Positions 1 through 7,071 of a DNA stretch of 16,396 bases are shown one piece after another; the first letter of the stretch is position 1, and every line of letters begins with the position of its first letter. Origin of the DNA: UPXZ01 sp047973025. GTDB lineage: Bacteria; Bacteroidota; Bacteroidia; Bacteroidales; Paludibacteraceae. The translations under genes were made by a program, and so were the position numbers. The stretch spans positions 1-16,396 of the forward strand of contig JBKEBE010000042.1 in the NCBI GenBank assembly GCA_047973025.1, given 5' to 3'. The notes under the pieces are model-generated. The model had not been told where the DNA came from and ran no database searches. It saw only the letters and a list, made by a program, of their open reading frames with translations.

Positions 1-318
1 ATTATCTCCGATGATTCTACTTCTTACACAAAACCGGAAGGACATGTCCATTCACACGAAGCATCAGTGGTCGCTCCGGAAGAATTGCCAAAAGTCCTTC
101 CTTGGGTCCATACCGCTATCAGCAACGCTAAAAGGCAACTGCTGGGCGTATATTACAAAGTTAAACCCGAATATTTACAATTCTACATCAATAATTTTTT
201 TTATAATTACTACAGTCGATATTTTGGTTAAACACAGTTTGACATATTATGAATCACAGCAGTCATCTATCATACTTACTTAAAATCACGAATTTACAAG
301 AGGAAGAATTGCGGATAA
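1..318 (+). pseudogene. 3' remnant of an IS1595-family (ISXO2-like) transposase
   Basis: Frame 1 from the window edge encodes the C-terminal part of an ISXO2-like DDE transposase. Seen directly: LPWVHTAISNAKRQLLGVYY, then KPEYLQFYINNF and SRYFG. These match the known end of the IS1595 family, where the conserved His-x3-Ser-Asn-Ala-Lys-Arg is followed by a Tyr-rich RRYFG motif. A taa stop interrupts the frame at 229-231 and a tga at 250-252. Past both stops the same frame still reads as a plausible transposase tail (FDIL, then KSRIYKRKNCG) and ends at 316-318. The simplest reading is a dead copy with two nonsense mutations. The 5' part lies outside the window, and no terminal inverted repeat or target duplication is recognisable. 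Family assignment is from memory of the motifs and was not searched. Confidence 0.72.
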
Positions 319-484
319 TCATATTCTATAATATCGCTTTAATAAGCCACAAAGATACTGTTTTTAGATCAAAAAGCATCTACAAGAAAAAGACTTTAAT
401 CTTATATAACTTTTTTTCTGTCGTAAAACTTACTTTTCGTTGGATTTCTACTTTCTACTTCGTAAAGTTTGGACAATCAATTGT

Positions 485-514
485 TTTGTACTTCAAAAAT
501 AATTCGTACCTTTG
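485..514 (+). promoter_or_regulatory. Bacteroidota-type promoter for rpsF-rpsR-rplI
   Basis: TTTG at 485-488 and TACCTTTG at 507-514 match the Bacteroides housekeeping sigma consensus (-33 TTTG, -7 TAnnTTTG) with an 18-nt spacer. Transcription would start near 519-522, giving a 5' leader of about 50 nt before rpsF. The 319-484 stretch upstream is AT-rich and shows nothing else I can support. Confidence 0.8.
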
Positions 515-543
515 CAAACGCAAAATTAAAATCATTTTTATTA

Positions 544-557
544 ATCACCTAAAAGGT
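544..557 (+). promoter_or_regulatory. Small hairpin and 16S-tail-like sequence in the rpsF leader
   Basis: The short leader has a 4-bp inverted repeat (ACCT 547-550, AGGT 554-557, AAA loop) ending 11 nt before the rpsF ATG. It contains ATCACCT (544-550), which is also found in the conserved 3' end of bacterial 16S rRNA. bS6 and bS18 are known in other bacteria to autoregulate through a leader structure, so this is a candidate binding site. The stem is short and the match is only 7 nt, so this is tentative. Confidence 0.25.
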
Positions 558-568
558 AAAAAAACAGT

Positions 569-955
569 ATGTTAAATCATTATGAAGCCGTTTTCATTTT
601 AACTCCCGTTTTGTCTGATGTTCAGATGAAGGAAGCGGTAGATAAGTTCAAAACTGTCATCACCGACAACGAAGGAACTATCACAAATGAAGAAAACTGG
701 GGAATGCGCAAGCTGGCTTACCCTATTCAAAAGAAATCCACCGGATTCTACTCCCTGTTGCAATTTGACGCGGAGCCGACCGTAATTGAGACGCTGGAAA
801 CCCAATTTCGTCGCGACGAACGTATTTTACGCTTTCTCACGTTCCGTTTGGACAAGTACGCATACGAGTATGCCGAACGCAGAAAGAACAACAAATCGCA
901 GCCAAAAGCTGAAAAAGAAGTTAAAGAAGAAACCACTCAAGAAAAGGAGAACTAA
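569..955 (+). CDS. rpsF: 30S ribosomal protein bS6
   Basis: Small-subunit ribosomal protein that pairs with bS18 on the platform of the 30S particle. The 128-residue product starts MLNHYEAVFILTPVLSDVQM and carries the S6 core (residues 1-100) with the familiar WGMRKLAYPI segment and the C-terminal RDERILRFLTFRLDK strand. After about residue 105 it ends in a charged Lys/Glu tail, usual for bacterial S6. The ATG at 569 is favoured because it begins the conserved N-terminal strand, and no upstream in-frame start is plausible. There is no Shine-Dalgarno sequence before it, which is normal in Bacteroidota. It is the first gene of rpsF-rpsR-rplI, with only 3 nt before rpsR, so the genes are co-transcribed. 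Confidence 0.97.
   Translation: MLNHYEAVFILTPVLSDVQMKEAVDKFKTVITDNEGTITNEENWGMRKLAYPIQKKSTGFYSLLQFDAEPTVIETLETQFRRDERILRFLTFRLDKYAYEYAERRKNNKSQPKAEKEVKEETTQEKEN
944..950 (+). promoter_or_regulatory. Shine-Dalgarno sequence of rpsR
   Basis: AAGGAGA lies at the end of rpsF, 8 nt before the rpsR ATG at 959. A full SD like this is uncommon in Bacteroidota, where most genes lack one. Confidence 0.7.
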
Positions 956-958
956 ACA

Positions 959-1222
959 ATGGCACAAGGAGAAATTAGATATTTGACACCGCCCACGGTA
1001 GATGTTAAAAAGAAAAAATACTGTCGTTTCAAAAAAAGCGGCATAAAATACATCGATTACAAAGATGCCGACTTTTTGAAAAAGTTCTTAAACGAGCAAG
1101 GCAAAATTCTTCCCCGTCGTATTACCGGTACTTCGTTGAAATACCAACGCAAAGTAGCCCAGGCTGTTAAAAGAGCACGCCACTTGGCATTGCTTCCTTA
1201 TGTAACGGATATGATGAAATAA
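959..1222 (+). CDS. rpsR: 30S ribosomal protein bS18
   Basis: Small-subunit protein that binds bS6 on the 30S platform next to the 3' end of 16S rRNA. The 87-residue product has the typical basic N-terminal extension (KKKKYCRFKKSGI), then the conserved S18 core with DYKDADFLKKFL, ILPRRITGTSLKYQRKVAQA and VKRARHLALLPY. Length and motifs fit the family with no gaps. The start is set by the MAQGE N-terminus and the SD 8 nt upstream. It follows rpsF after 3 nt and precedes rplI after 19 nt. Confidence 0.97.
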   Translation: MAQGEIRYLTPPTVDVKKKKYCRFKKSGIKYIDYKDADFLKKFLNEQGKILPRRITGTSLKYQRKVAQAVKRARHLALLPYVTDMMK

Positions 1223-1227
1223 TTTAG

Positions 1228-1234
1228 AAAGGAG
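1228..1234 (+). promoter_or_regulatory. Shine-Dalgarno sequence of rplI
   Basis: AAAGGAG ends 7 nt before the rplI ATG at 1242. With the one before rpsR, it makes two canonical SDs in one short operon, while rpsF itself has none. Confidence 0.7.
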
Positions 1235-1241
1235 AAAAATC

Positions 1242-1688
1242 ATGGAAGTAATATTAAAAGAAGATGTAATCAACTTAGGTTACAAAGGCGATATAGTAAA
1301 GGTAAAAGACGGATACGGACGCAACTACTTGATCCCGACTAAAAAAGCCGTTATTGCAAGTGAATCGGCTAAAAAAGTGCTGGCTGAAGACCAAAAACAG
1401 CAGGCACATAAATTGGAGGCGATTAAAAATACAGCCGTAGCACTTGGCGAAAAGATTGAAGCCGCCGGTAGCCTGACTATCGGAACCAAAACCAGTTCGA
1501 CCGGAAAAATTTTCGGTGGAGTTGGACCAATTCAAATAGCGGAAGCACTTGAAAAAGTTGGCGTTACAGTAGACAGAAGATTAATTGCCGTAAAAACACA
1601 AGTCAAAGAAATAGGTTCTTACGCAGCATCCGCGAAATTACACAAGGAAGTAACTGTAGAAATTCCATTTGAAGTAGTTTCCGAATAG
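1242..1688 (+). CDS. rplI: 50S ribosomal protein bL9
   Basis: Large-subunit protein that binds 23S rRNA near the base of the L1 stalk and reaches out toward a neighbouring ribosome. The 148-residue product starts MEVILKEDVINLGYKGDIV and contains the L9 signature GxxVxVxxGYxRNYLIPxxxA (residues 16-36). A central helix follows (about 40-75), then the C-terminal domain with SVTG-like SSTGKIFGGV (about 85-146). Full length compares well with the usual 147-150 residues. It is the last gene of the operon, with a strong terminator 28 nt after its stop. Confidence 0.97.
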   Translation: MEVILKEDVINLGYKGDIVKVKDGYGRNYLIPTKKAVIASESAKKVLAEDQKQQAHKLEAIKNTAVALGEKIEAAGSLTIGTKTSSTGKIFGGVGPIQIAEALEKVGVTVDRRLIAVKTQVKEIGSYAASAKLHKEVTVEIPFEVVSE

Positions 1689-1716
1689 GATTTTCCTTCA
1701 ATTCAAAATCAACGAT

Positions 1717-1753
1717 AACCGATTTACTCTGTAACGAGTAAATCGGTTTTTTT
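1717..1753 (+). terminator. Rho-independent terminator of the ribosomal operon
   Basis: Perfect 13-bp stem (1717-1729 with 1736-1748), 6-nt loop, and a run of seven T at 1747-1753. It sits between convergent rplI and uvrB. Read from the minus strand it lacks a good T-run, so it serves mainly the plus-strand operon. Confidence 0.92.
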
Positions 1754-1818
1754 ATTAAACTTTGAATGGGTTATTTGACAACGTAAGATTTGGTTTATTA
1801 TGCACATCTTTATCCGGT

Positions 1819-3840
1819 TTAGTTTGTTGTGTCGAAATTATTATTCTTCCCTTTCAGCAACTCTTCTAATCGCATCATTTCATCGCGGTATTGTGCTGCT
1901 TCTATAAATTCAAGTTTTTTAGCGGCTTCCTGCATCGATTTTCTTGCTTTGGCGATGGCTTTTTCGAGTGCCGGTTTACTCATATACTGTACTACCGGAT
2001 CTGCCGCCACAGTTACCTGATGCTCGGTTTCTACATACGCGTTTGGTTCCATTTTGCTTAGCGTGTTGCGCTGCCCTTTGACGATTGCTTGCGGTGTGAT
2101 TCCGTGTTTTTCGTTGTATGCAAGCTGTTTTTCCCTTCGTCGGTTGGTCTCGTCAATGGTTTTTCGCATACTGTCGGTTATTTTATCGGCATACATGATG
2201 ACTTTGCCATTCAAGTTACGCGCAGCGCGTCCTGCAGTTTGAGTAAGGGAGCGGTGGTTACGCAAAAAACCTTCTTTATCCGCGTCGAGAATAGCCACCA
2301 AAGACACTTCCGGCAAATCCAGACCTTCCCGAAGCAGATTTACCCCAATCAGTACATCGTAAATACCACGCCGTAAATCTTCCATGATTTGCACGCGATC
2401 CAGCGTATCCACATCCGAATGAATATAATTACACCGTACGCCCGTTTTTAGCAAGTAATCAGTCAATTCTTCCGCCATGCGTTTGGTAAGCGTGGTAACC
2501 AACACACGCTCATTTGCTTCGGCGCGCACCGTTATTTCTTCCAGCAAGTCGTCAATCTGGTTCAAACTGGGACGCACGTCAATGACAGGGTCAAGCAGTC
2601 CGGTGGGACGAATAACCTGATCAACTACAATTCCTTCCGATTGACGCAATTCGTAATCAGCCGGCGTGGCGCTTACGTAAATAGTTTGTGGAATCAATGT
2701 CTCAAATTCTTCAAATTTCAACGGGCGGTTATCTTTGGCGGATTGAAGCCGGAAACCATATTCTACCAAATTTGCTTTGCGGGAAGCATCGCCGCCATAC
2801 ATAGCGTGTACCTGCGGAAGTGTTACATGGCTCTCGTCCACCACTAACAAGAAATCCTCCGGGAAATAATCAAGCAAACAAAAAGGACGGCTTCCGGGCG
2901 GACGACCATCAAAGTAGCGCGAATAGTTTTCGATACCGGAGCAGTAACCCAGCTCCTTAATCATCTCGATGTCGTACGTTACGCGCTCGTACAAACGCTT
3001 GGCTTCGTAATTTTTCCCAACACTTTGAAACAAATCCACTTGAACCGCCAAATCTGCCTGAATCATTTCAATGGCATTAGCAATACGTTCTTTGGTTGTA
3101 ACAAATATACTTGCCGGATATATTTTGTAATTTTCAAAACTCCCAAGCACCTTGTAATTCGCCGGTTCAATCGTCAATATTTCTTCAATTTCATCTCCCC
3201 AGAAAACGATCCGCAGTATATAATCCGCGTAAGCCAAGAATATATCGACTGTATCGCCTTTTACACGAAAGTTTCCACGATTCATCTCTATTTCGTTTCG
3301 GGTATAAAGACTATCCACCAATGTACGCAGAAACGCGTTACGAACCAATTTCTGACCGCATTTCACTTCGATGACGTTTTCGGTAAAATCATCGGGATTA
3401 CCAATACCGTATAAGCACGAAACCGACGAAACGACCAGTACATCCCGCCTACCCGACAAAAGTGACGATGTAGTATGTAGCCGCAGTTTTTCAATTTCCT
3501 GATTGATGGAAAGATCTTTCTCGATATACACATCGGTGGTAGGAAGATAGGCTTCCGGTTGATAGTAATCGTAATAAGATACGAAATACTCCACCGCGTT
3601 ATCCGGAAAGAAAGATTGAAATTCACTGTAAAGCTGGGCAGCGAGCGTTTTGTTGTGGCTCAGCACCAGTGTCGGTTTCTTAACCTGCTCCACCACATTG
3701 GCGATGGTAAACGTCTTACCCGAACCGGTAACCCCCAGTAGCGTTTGGTAGGGTATTCCCAGATTAATCCCATCGACCAATTGTTTGATGGCATCGGGCT
3801 GATCGCCGGTGGGTTTGTATGGTGATTGGATTTTGAACAT
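1819..3840 (-). CDS. uvrB: Excinuclease ABC subunit UvrB
   Basis: Helicase-like damage-verification subunit of nucleotide excision repair. It receives DNA from UvrA, threads one strand behind a beta-hairpin and recruits UvrC. The 673-residue product is full length. Visible: Walker A GVTGSGKT (36-43), the Tyr-rich beta-hairpin SYYDYYQPEAYLP (88-100), the DESH Walker B box (335-338), helicase motifs III-VI including VSATP (389-393) and QTAGRAARN (534-542), and a C-terminal UVR motif (about 625-660) for UvrC binding. Motif VI has Ala where QTIGRAARN is usual, a mild change. The start MFKIQSPYKPTGDQPDAI is the conserved N-terminus. It converges on rplI with a 130-bp gap. No clear promoter was found upstream: TAAATTTG (minus strand, 3911-3918) fits the -7 box but has no -33 partner. 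Confidence 0.97.
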   Translation of the reverse strand: MFKIQSPYKPTGDQPDAIKQLVDGINLGIPYQTLLGVTGSGKTFTIANVVEQVKKPTLVLSHNKTLAAQLYSEFQSFFPDNAVEYFVSYYDYYQPEAYLPTTDVYIEKDLSINQEIEKLRLHTTSSLLSGRRDVLVVSSVSCLYGIGNPDDFTENVIEVKCGQKLVRNAFLRTLVDSLYTRNEIEMNRGNFRVKGDTVDIFLAYADYILRIVFWGDEIEEILTIEPANYKVLGSFENYKIYPASIFVTTKERIANAIEMIQADLAVQVDLFQSVGKNYEAKRLYERVTYDIEMIKELGYCSGIENYSRYFDGRPPGSRPFCLLDYFPEDFLLVVDESHVTLPQVHAMYGGDASRKANLVEYGFRLQSAKDNRPLKFEEFETLIPQTIYVSATPADYELRQSEGIVVDQVIRPTGLLDPVIDVRPSLNQIDDLLEEITVRAEANERVLVTTLTKRMAEELTDYLLKTGVRCNYIHSDVDTLDRVQIMEDLRRGIYDVLIGVNLLREGLDLPEVSLVAILDADKEGFLRNHRSLTQTAGRAARNLNGKVIMYADKITDSMRKTIDETNRRREKQLAYNEKHGITPQAIVKGQRNTLSKMEPNAYVETEHQVTVAADPVVQYMSKPALEKAIAKARKSMQEAAKKLEFIEAAQYRDEMMRLEELLKGKNNNFDTTN

Positions 3841-3877
3841 ATTAGTTTCACGTATAAACTGTTGGCGATTCAGAGTT

Positions 3878-4218
3878 CTATTTCACAACGTTGTTGATTA
3901 AATTAAAGTTCAAATTTAACAATTTCTTTCTGAATTCGTCGAGTTCAGTAGTAAAGATATACGGTTTTGCGCTAAACCATTTTTTCTGATAACTCGAAAA
4001 GGCGTTTTCACATTGAATTCTTTTCCAAGTTGTCAAGTATCACTTCATTTAGCAAGGTACTCGATTTATCGGAAAGCACTCAATATGAATCATTCATGAT
4101 TTCTGTGTACAGTAGAAAATTATTGTTGTAAGCAGCCGGCATGTTATTGCACACAACACATCTGAAGCGCGGATATTTGGTATCTGTACTCTTGGTTTAC
4201 ATGTTTCTTCTTTTTCAT
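3878..4218 (-). pseudogene. Possible decayed small gene, function unknown
   Basis: The 547-bp spacer between uvrB and the sulfatase operon has no intact gene. Its minus strand reads protein-like if two or three frameshifts and stops are allowed. A start-like MKKKKHVNQE begins at 4218. A shift leads to YPRFRCVVCNNMPAAYNNNF, then a stop and LSDKSSTLLNEVILDNLEKN. Another shift leads to SSYQKKWFSAKPYIFTTELD, running to a tag at 3878-3880. I recognise no family. It could be a dead ORF or a chance pattern in AT-rich DNA. Confidence 0.25.
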
Positions 4219-4234
4219 TACAATCTAAAGGCAG

Positions 4235-4270
4235 AAAAAATTCTCACTGTGAGCATACACACAGAGAGAA
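4235..4270 (-). terminator. Rho-independent terminator of the sulfatase operon
   Basis: An 11-bp inverted repeat with one mismatch (4241-4251 with 4260-4270, 8-nt loop) is followed on the minus strand by six T (the A-run at 4235-4240). It lies about 120 nt after the stop codon of the last sulfatase and marks the probable end of the transcript. Confidence 0.7.
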
Positions 4271-4387
4271 CTTCTTTTATTAACCAAGAAATTGTATTTG
4301 CTGATTGAGTTTACGGGCAAGACAATCATTTGATTGTCAACAAAATAAATATTAAGTCATTTGGATCGGTTGCTACGAAAAATCTTT

Positions 4388-7021
4388 CTACAAGACCATT
4401 ACTTTCTCGGCATATTCTATTCCACTTTCAACTAATTTCAGGATATAAAAACCTTGGTCAGCCGGAATAATTACTTGATCCAAAGCTGATTTTACGGATT
4501 GAACGATTTTACCTGTCAAATCAACCATGCTTACTGCAAAAATCCCATTCAAGCGTACGTCCACATATCCACTATGGGTATAAATTTTGTAAGGAGGATC
4601 GGTCTTTTTTAGTTGAACTGATGTGTTAAGTGTATCTCGTTTTAGTTTTGGATACTTGCCTTCGTTTATCGCCCACGTATGCAAGAAATCCCAAGTCAAA
4701 TTTTTATCATAAAATTGCTTGGTTTTATATGTTTCGGCAGGAAAGTAGCGAATAATGCCTTCGGGAATTTCTCCGCCTCTTCCTCTATCATTGCTGTTTA
4801 GATAATTTAAAGCAATCCCGGTACGAGCATAGACCTTATAGAACAGTTCGAACTGATCATACGTAGGACCTCGACGACTAAAAAACAAGTTGGATGTTGC
4901 CGCACCAATGGTGTCGCACAACACGATTACTTCTTCCATTTTGACGAAATTATGATTATCGTAAAATGTCAGAATACCGGAAGCATTGCCCGCAACAGAA
5001 GTATTCTCCTGCGAAATGACGGAGCCTGCGACATAGCAACGACGAATATCAATCTTGCCGGAAGCACCTCCCGAAGTGCTGTGCGAAAAGGCGGCAATTC
5101 CGCCTGCTACTGAGGGAGTGCTCATATCGGTTGTGCGTTTGGTTGCCTTAATATTCGCGTTTACGTAACAATCGTGGATTAGGTTATAATCCGGATACGT
5201 AGGATCGCGGGCAATCCGTCCGACAATTCCGCCAATTTCAGAGCCACCTGTGATATTACCCGTTACTGATACACGTTCAATGATACTTTCTCCGATCATG
5301 GCTCCGGCAATGCCTCCCGTCGGAGCTAAACCGGAGATATTCACATCTACAAGATCAAAGTCTCGAACTTTGGCATGAAATAACCTCCCAAAAAGACCCT
5401 TGAAGCCACTTTGCGTACTTATTTTTAGATTCTTAATACTGTATCCTTTCCCATCAAATATTCCCCTAAAACGCTGTGGATCTCCATCTAAGATACTTGT
5501 CGCGCCAATCGGAATCCATTCAACACTTTCCGGCATTTCAATATTATTAGTTAGGTAATAATTGCCACTCAAGTCATTTCGCATGTACTGATCAATGTCC
5601 TCGATACTACTGATAGGCTGTGGGGACTTGAGTGAAGGGTCTTCCGGATCCGCAGTATCCATCATTACCCCCCTATCCCCTTGTGCTTCCATCCATCTTT
5701 CCAATTCGGCTCTCATCAAAGCAATTCTTTGCGCATGTTCGGGTAGTGTCACTAAGTTCGTAAGCTCCCATTTATCCGTTTCTAAATCGTAAAGTTCTAC
5801 CGCCGGACGGTTCACAAATCGATTGGTAAGAAAAGAAGCGTAATCGTTCGTTTGCGCCGTAGAAAGCCAAGAATTCCACATACTTCCGGCATTATCCGGA
5901 GTCATCATATGCTTCTCGTAGTACTGCGCTCCCGGAGTCAGGTTAACAATTAGCTTGTATTTTTTATCCTGAATGCTACGAATAGGATATGATGTCCCTT
6001 CGGGTATATTATTATGCATGCCGTATGCCCATTGGCGACATCCTGTGTCGTTACCGTACAGGACATCAAGAAAACTGTTGCCATCAAGACCGGGAATTGC
6101 GTCTCCTCCGGCAAATTCAATCATAGTAGGTAAAATATCCTCATATTGCACAAGGGCATCGGTAACACTTCCTTGACTGATTTTGGATGGATAACGTGCA
6201 ATCATAGCACTATGTTGCCCGTAATTATAGCAAGTCCATTTACCAAAAGGCATTTGGGGTCCTTGCTCGCCAAGAAAAATTACCAACGTGTGGTCCAATT
6301 GTCCGGATTGGGTAAGCACATCCATCACAGAACCAACTTCATTATCCAGTTCCTGTATCTCAGCCAGGTATTTACAAAATTCACTTCTTGTGGTTGCATC
6401 ATCCACACAGTTTGGCGGTAGATTCACGTTGGCAGGATTGAATTTACTTGCATCTCCCCAAGTCCAAGGCATGTGAGGATGAATACTACACACGAACAAA
6501 CAAAAGGGCTCGCTGTTATTTCGTTGTATAAATTCAGTAATTCCATCTGTGGTGTAATTTGCCGTAGCAGAAACACAATCTACTGTGAAACCGTTTATTT
6601 TCTCAAAGGCATATACGTTGGGCTGATTTACCGGATGGTCTTTTCCGGTACGACCAACCCGATACCCTAAGTCGGAAAGGTAATGTGCGACACTTTTTAG
6701 GTTATTGTAAGAAGCCTTGTGATTTTGGTAAGAGCCATGACGCGCGGGATACAAACCGGTGTAAAGTGACGCTCGAATGGGAACACTCATTGCACTAGAG
6801 GCGAAATGATTCGTGAAACGAACTCCTTCATGTGCTATACGGTCGATATTGGGTGTGTGTAAATTTGTCCCACCGTAGCACCCAAGTTCGTTAGTTCCTA
6901 GATCGTCCGCGACCACAACAACAACATTCGGTTTTTCGGCAGCTACCACTTGATTTGCGACTGTCATCGCCATCAAGGATGTTCCCGATAAGACAAGGGG
7001 TAAATGATTTATTTTTTTCAT
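4388..7021 (-). CDS. Secreted S1 sulfatase with GLUG module and T9SS tail
   Basis: Predicted exported sulfatase. The start at 7021 (MKKINHLPLV) is chosen over an in-frame ATG at 7060 because it begins a proper signal peptide, cleaved near VVAA/EKPN (residue 28). Order for this 877-residue form: signal peptide; sulfatase domain about 30-455; GLUG module about 470-795; T9SS sorting domain about 805-877 (VDLTGKIVQS, GFYILKLVE, KVMVL). Active-site features: Asp39-Asp40 (ADD), Ser79 in SVPIR (formylglycine site, Ser-type), GKDH 126-129 where GKWH is usual, His181, Glu252-Gln253 where Asp-Asn or Asp-His is usual, and Lys261. The EQG-x-PFGKW region resembles the N-sulfoglucosamine-sulfohydrolase-like branch. 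Its GLUG module shares a nearly identical DNA block with the gene at 12679-14004. It is last in the sulfatase operon, 50 bp after its neighbour. Activity is likely but the altered ligands leave some doubt. Confidence 0.9.
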   Translation of the reverse strand: MKKINHLPLVLSGTSLMAMTVANQVVAAEKPNVVVVVADDLGTNELGCYGGTNLHTPNIDRIAHEGVRFTNHFASSAMSVPIRASLYTGLYPARHGSYQNHKASYNNLKSVAHYLSDLGYRVGRTGKDHPVNQPNVYAFEKINGFTVDCVSATANYTTDGITEFIQRNNSEPFCLFVCSIHPHMPWTWGDASKFNPANVNLPPNCVDDATTRSEFCKYLAEIQELDNEVGSVMDVLTQSGQLDHTLVIFLGEQGPQMPFGKWTCYNYGQHSAMIARYPSKISQGSVTDALVQYEDILPTMIEFAGGDAIPGLDGNSFLDVLYGNDTGCRQWAYGMHNNIPEGTSYPIRSIQDKKYKLIVNLTPGAQYYEKHMMTPDNAGSMWNSWLSTAQTNDYASFLTNRFVNRPAVELYDLETDKWELTNLVTLPEHAQRIALMRAELERWMEAQGDRGVMMDTADPEDPSLKSPQPISSIEDIDQYMRNDLSGNYYLTNNIEMPESVEWIPIGATSILDGDPQRFRGIFDGKGYSIKNLKISTQSGFKGLFGRLFHAKVRDFDLVDVNISGLAPTGGIAGAMIGESIIERVSVTGNITGGSEIGGIVGRIARDPTYPDYNLIHDCYVNANIKATKRTTDMSTPSVAGGIAAFSHSTSGGASGKIDIRRCYVAGSVISQENTSVAGNASGILTFYDNHNFVKMEEVIVLCDTIGAATSNLFFSRRGPTYDQFELFYKVYARTGIALNYLNSNDRGRGGEIPEGIIRYFPAETYKTKQFYDKNLTWDFLHTWAINEGKYPKLKRDTLNTSVQLKKTDPPYKIYTHSGYVDVRLNGIFAVSMVDLTGKIVQSVKSALDQVIIPADQGFYILKLVESGIEYAEKVMVL
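4896..5329 (-). repeat. GLUG-module direct repeat, copy 1 (in sulfatase gene)
   Basis: Aligns without gaps to 13190-13623 at a constant offset of 8294. I counted 19 mismatches in 434 positions (about 96% identity), with exact runs of 83, 74, 68 and 62 bp. Identity falls sharply on both sides although the protein module continues. Both copies are in the same orientation and frame. Confidence 0.9.
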
Positions 7022-7071
7022 GATAAACACATTACATCTTAAAATTCTACTCAAAAACACTCTTACAATCC

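Noticed and set aside
11..283. Open frame of 90 codons at the left edge
   Set aside because: It overlaps the transposase remnant in another frame, and its translation has no protein-like features, whereas frame 1 gives recognisable IS1595 motifs.
249..575. Open frame of 108 codons in front of rpsF
   Set aside because: It runs through the transposase tail, the promoter and the rpsF leader and overlaps the rpsF start. The AT-rich composition explains the lack of stops.
1717..1753. Bidirectional terminator also ending uvrB
   Set aside because: The stem is symmetric, but the minus-strand side is followed by ATCGTTG and not a T-run. A contribution to uvrB termination is possible but not supported.
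3911..3918. TAAATTTG (minus strand) as the uvrB promoter -7 box
   Set aside because: It matches TAnnTTTG, but no TTTG or TTG lies at the required upstream distance, and such 8-mers are common in AT-rich DNA.
7022..7060. Upstream ATG giving a longer N-terminus for the last sulfatase
   Set aside because: It would put 13 residues before a normal lysine-rich signal peptide and leave only 11 bp to the previous stop. The ATG at 7021 gives a typical signal peptide.
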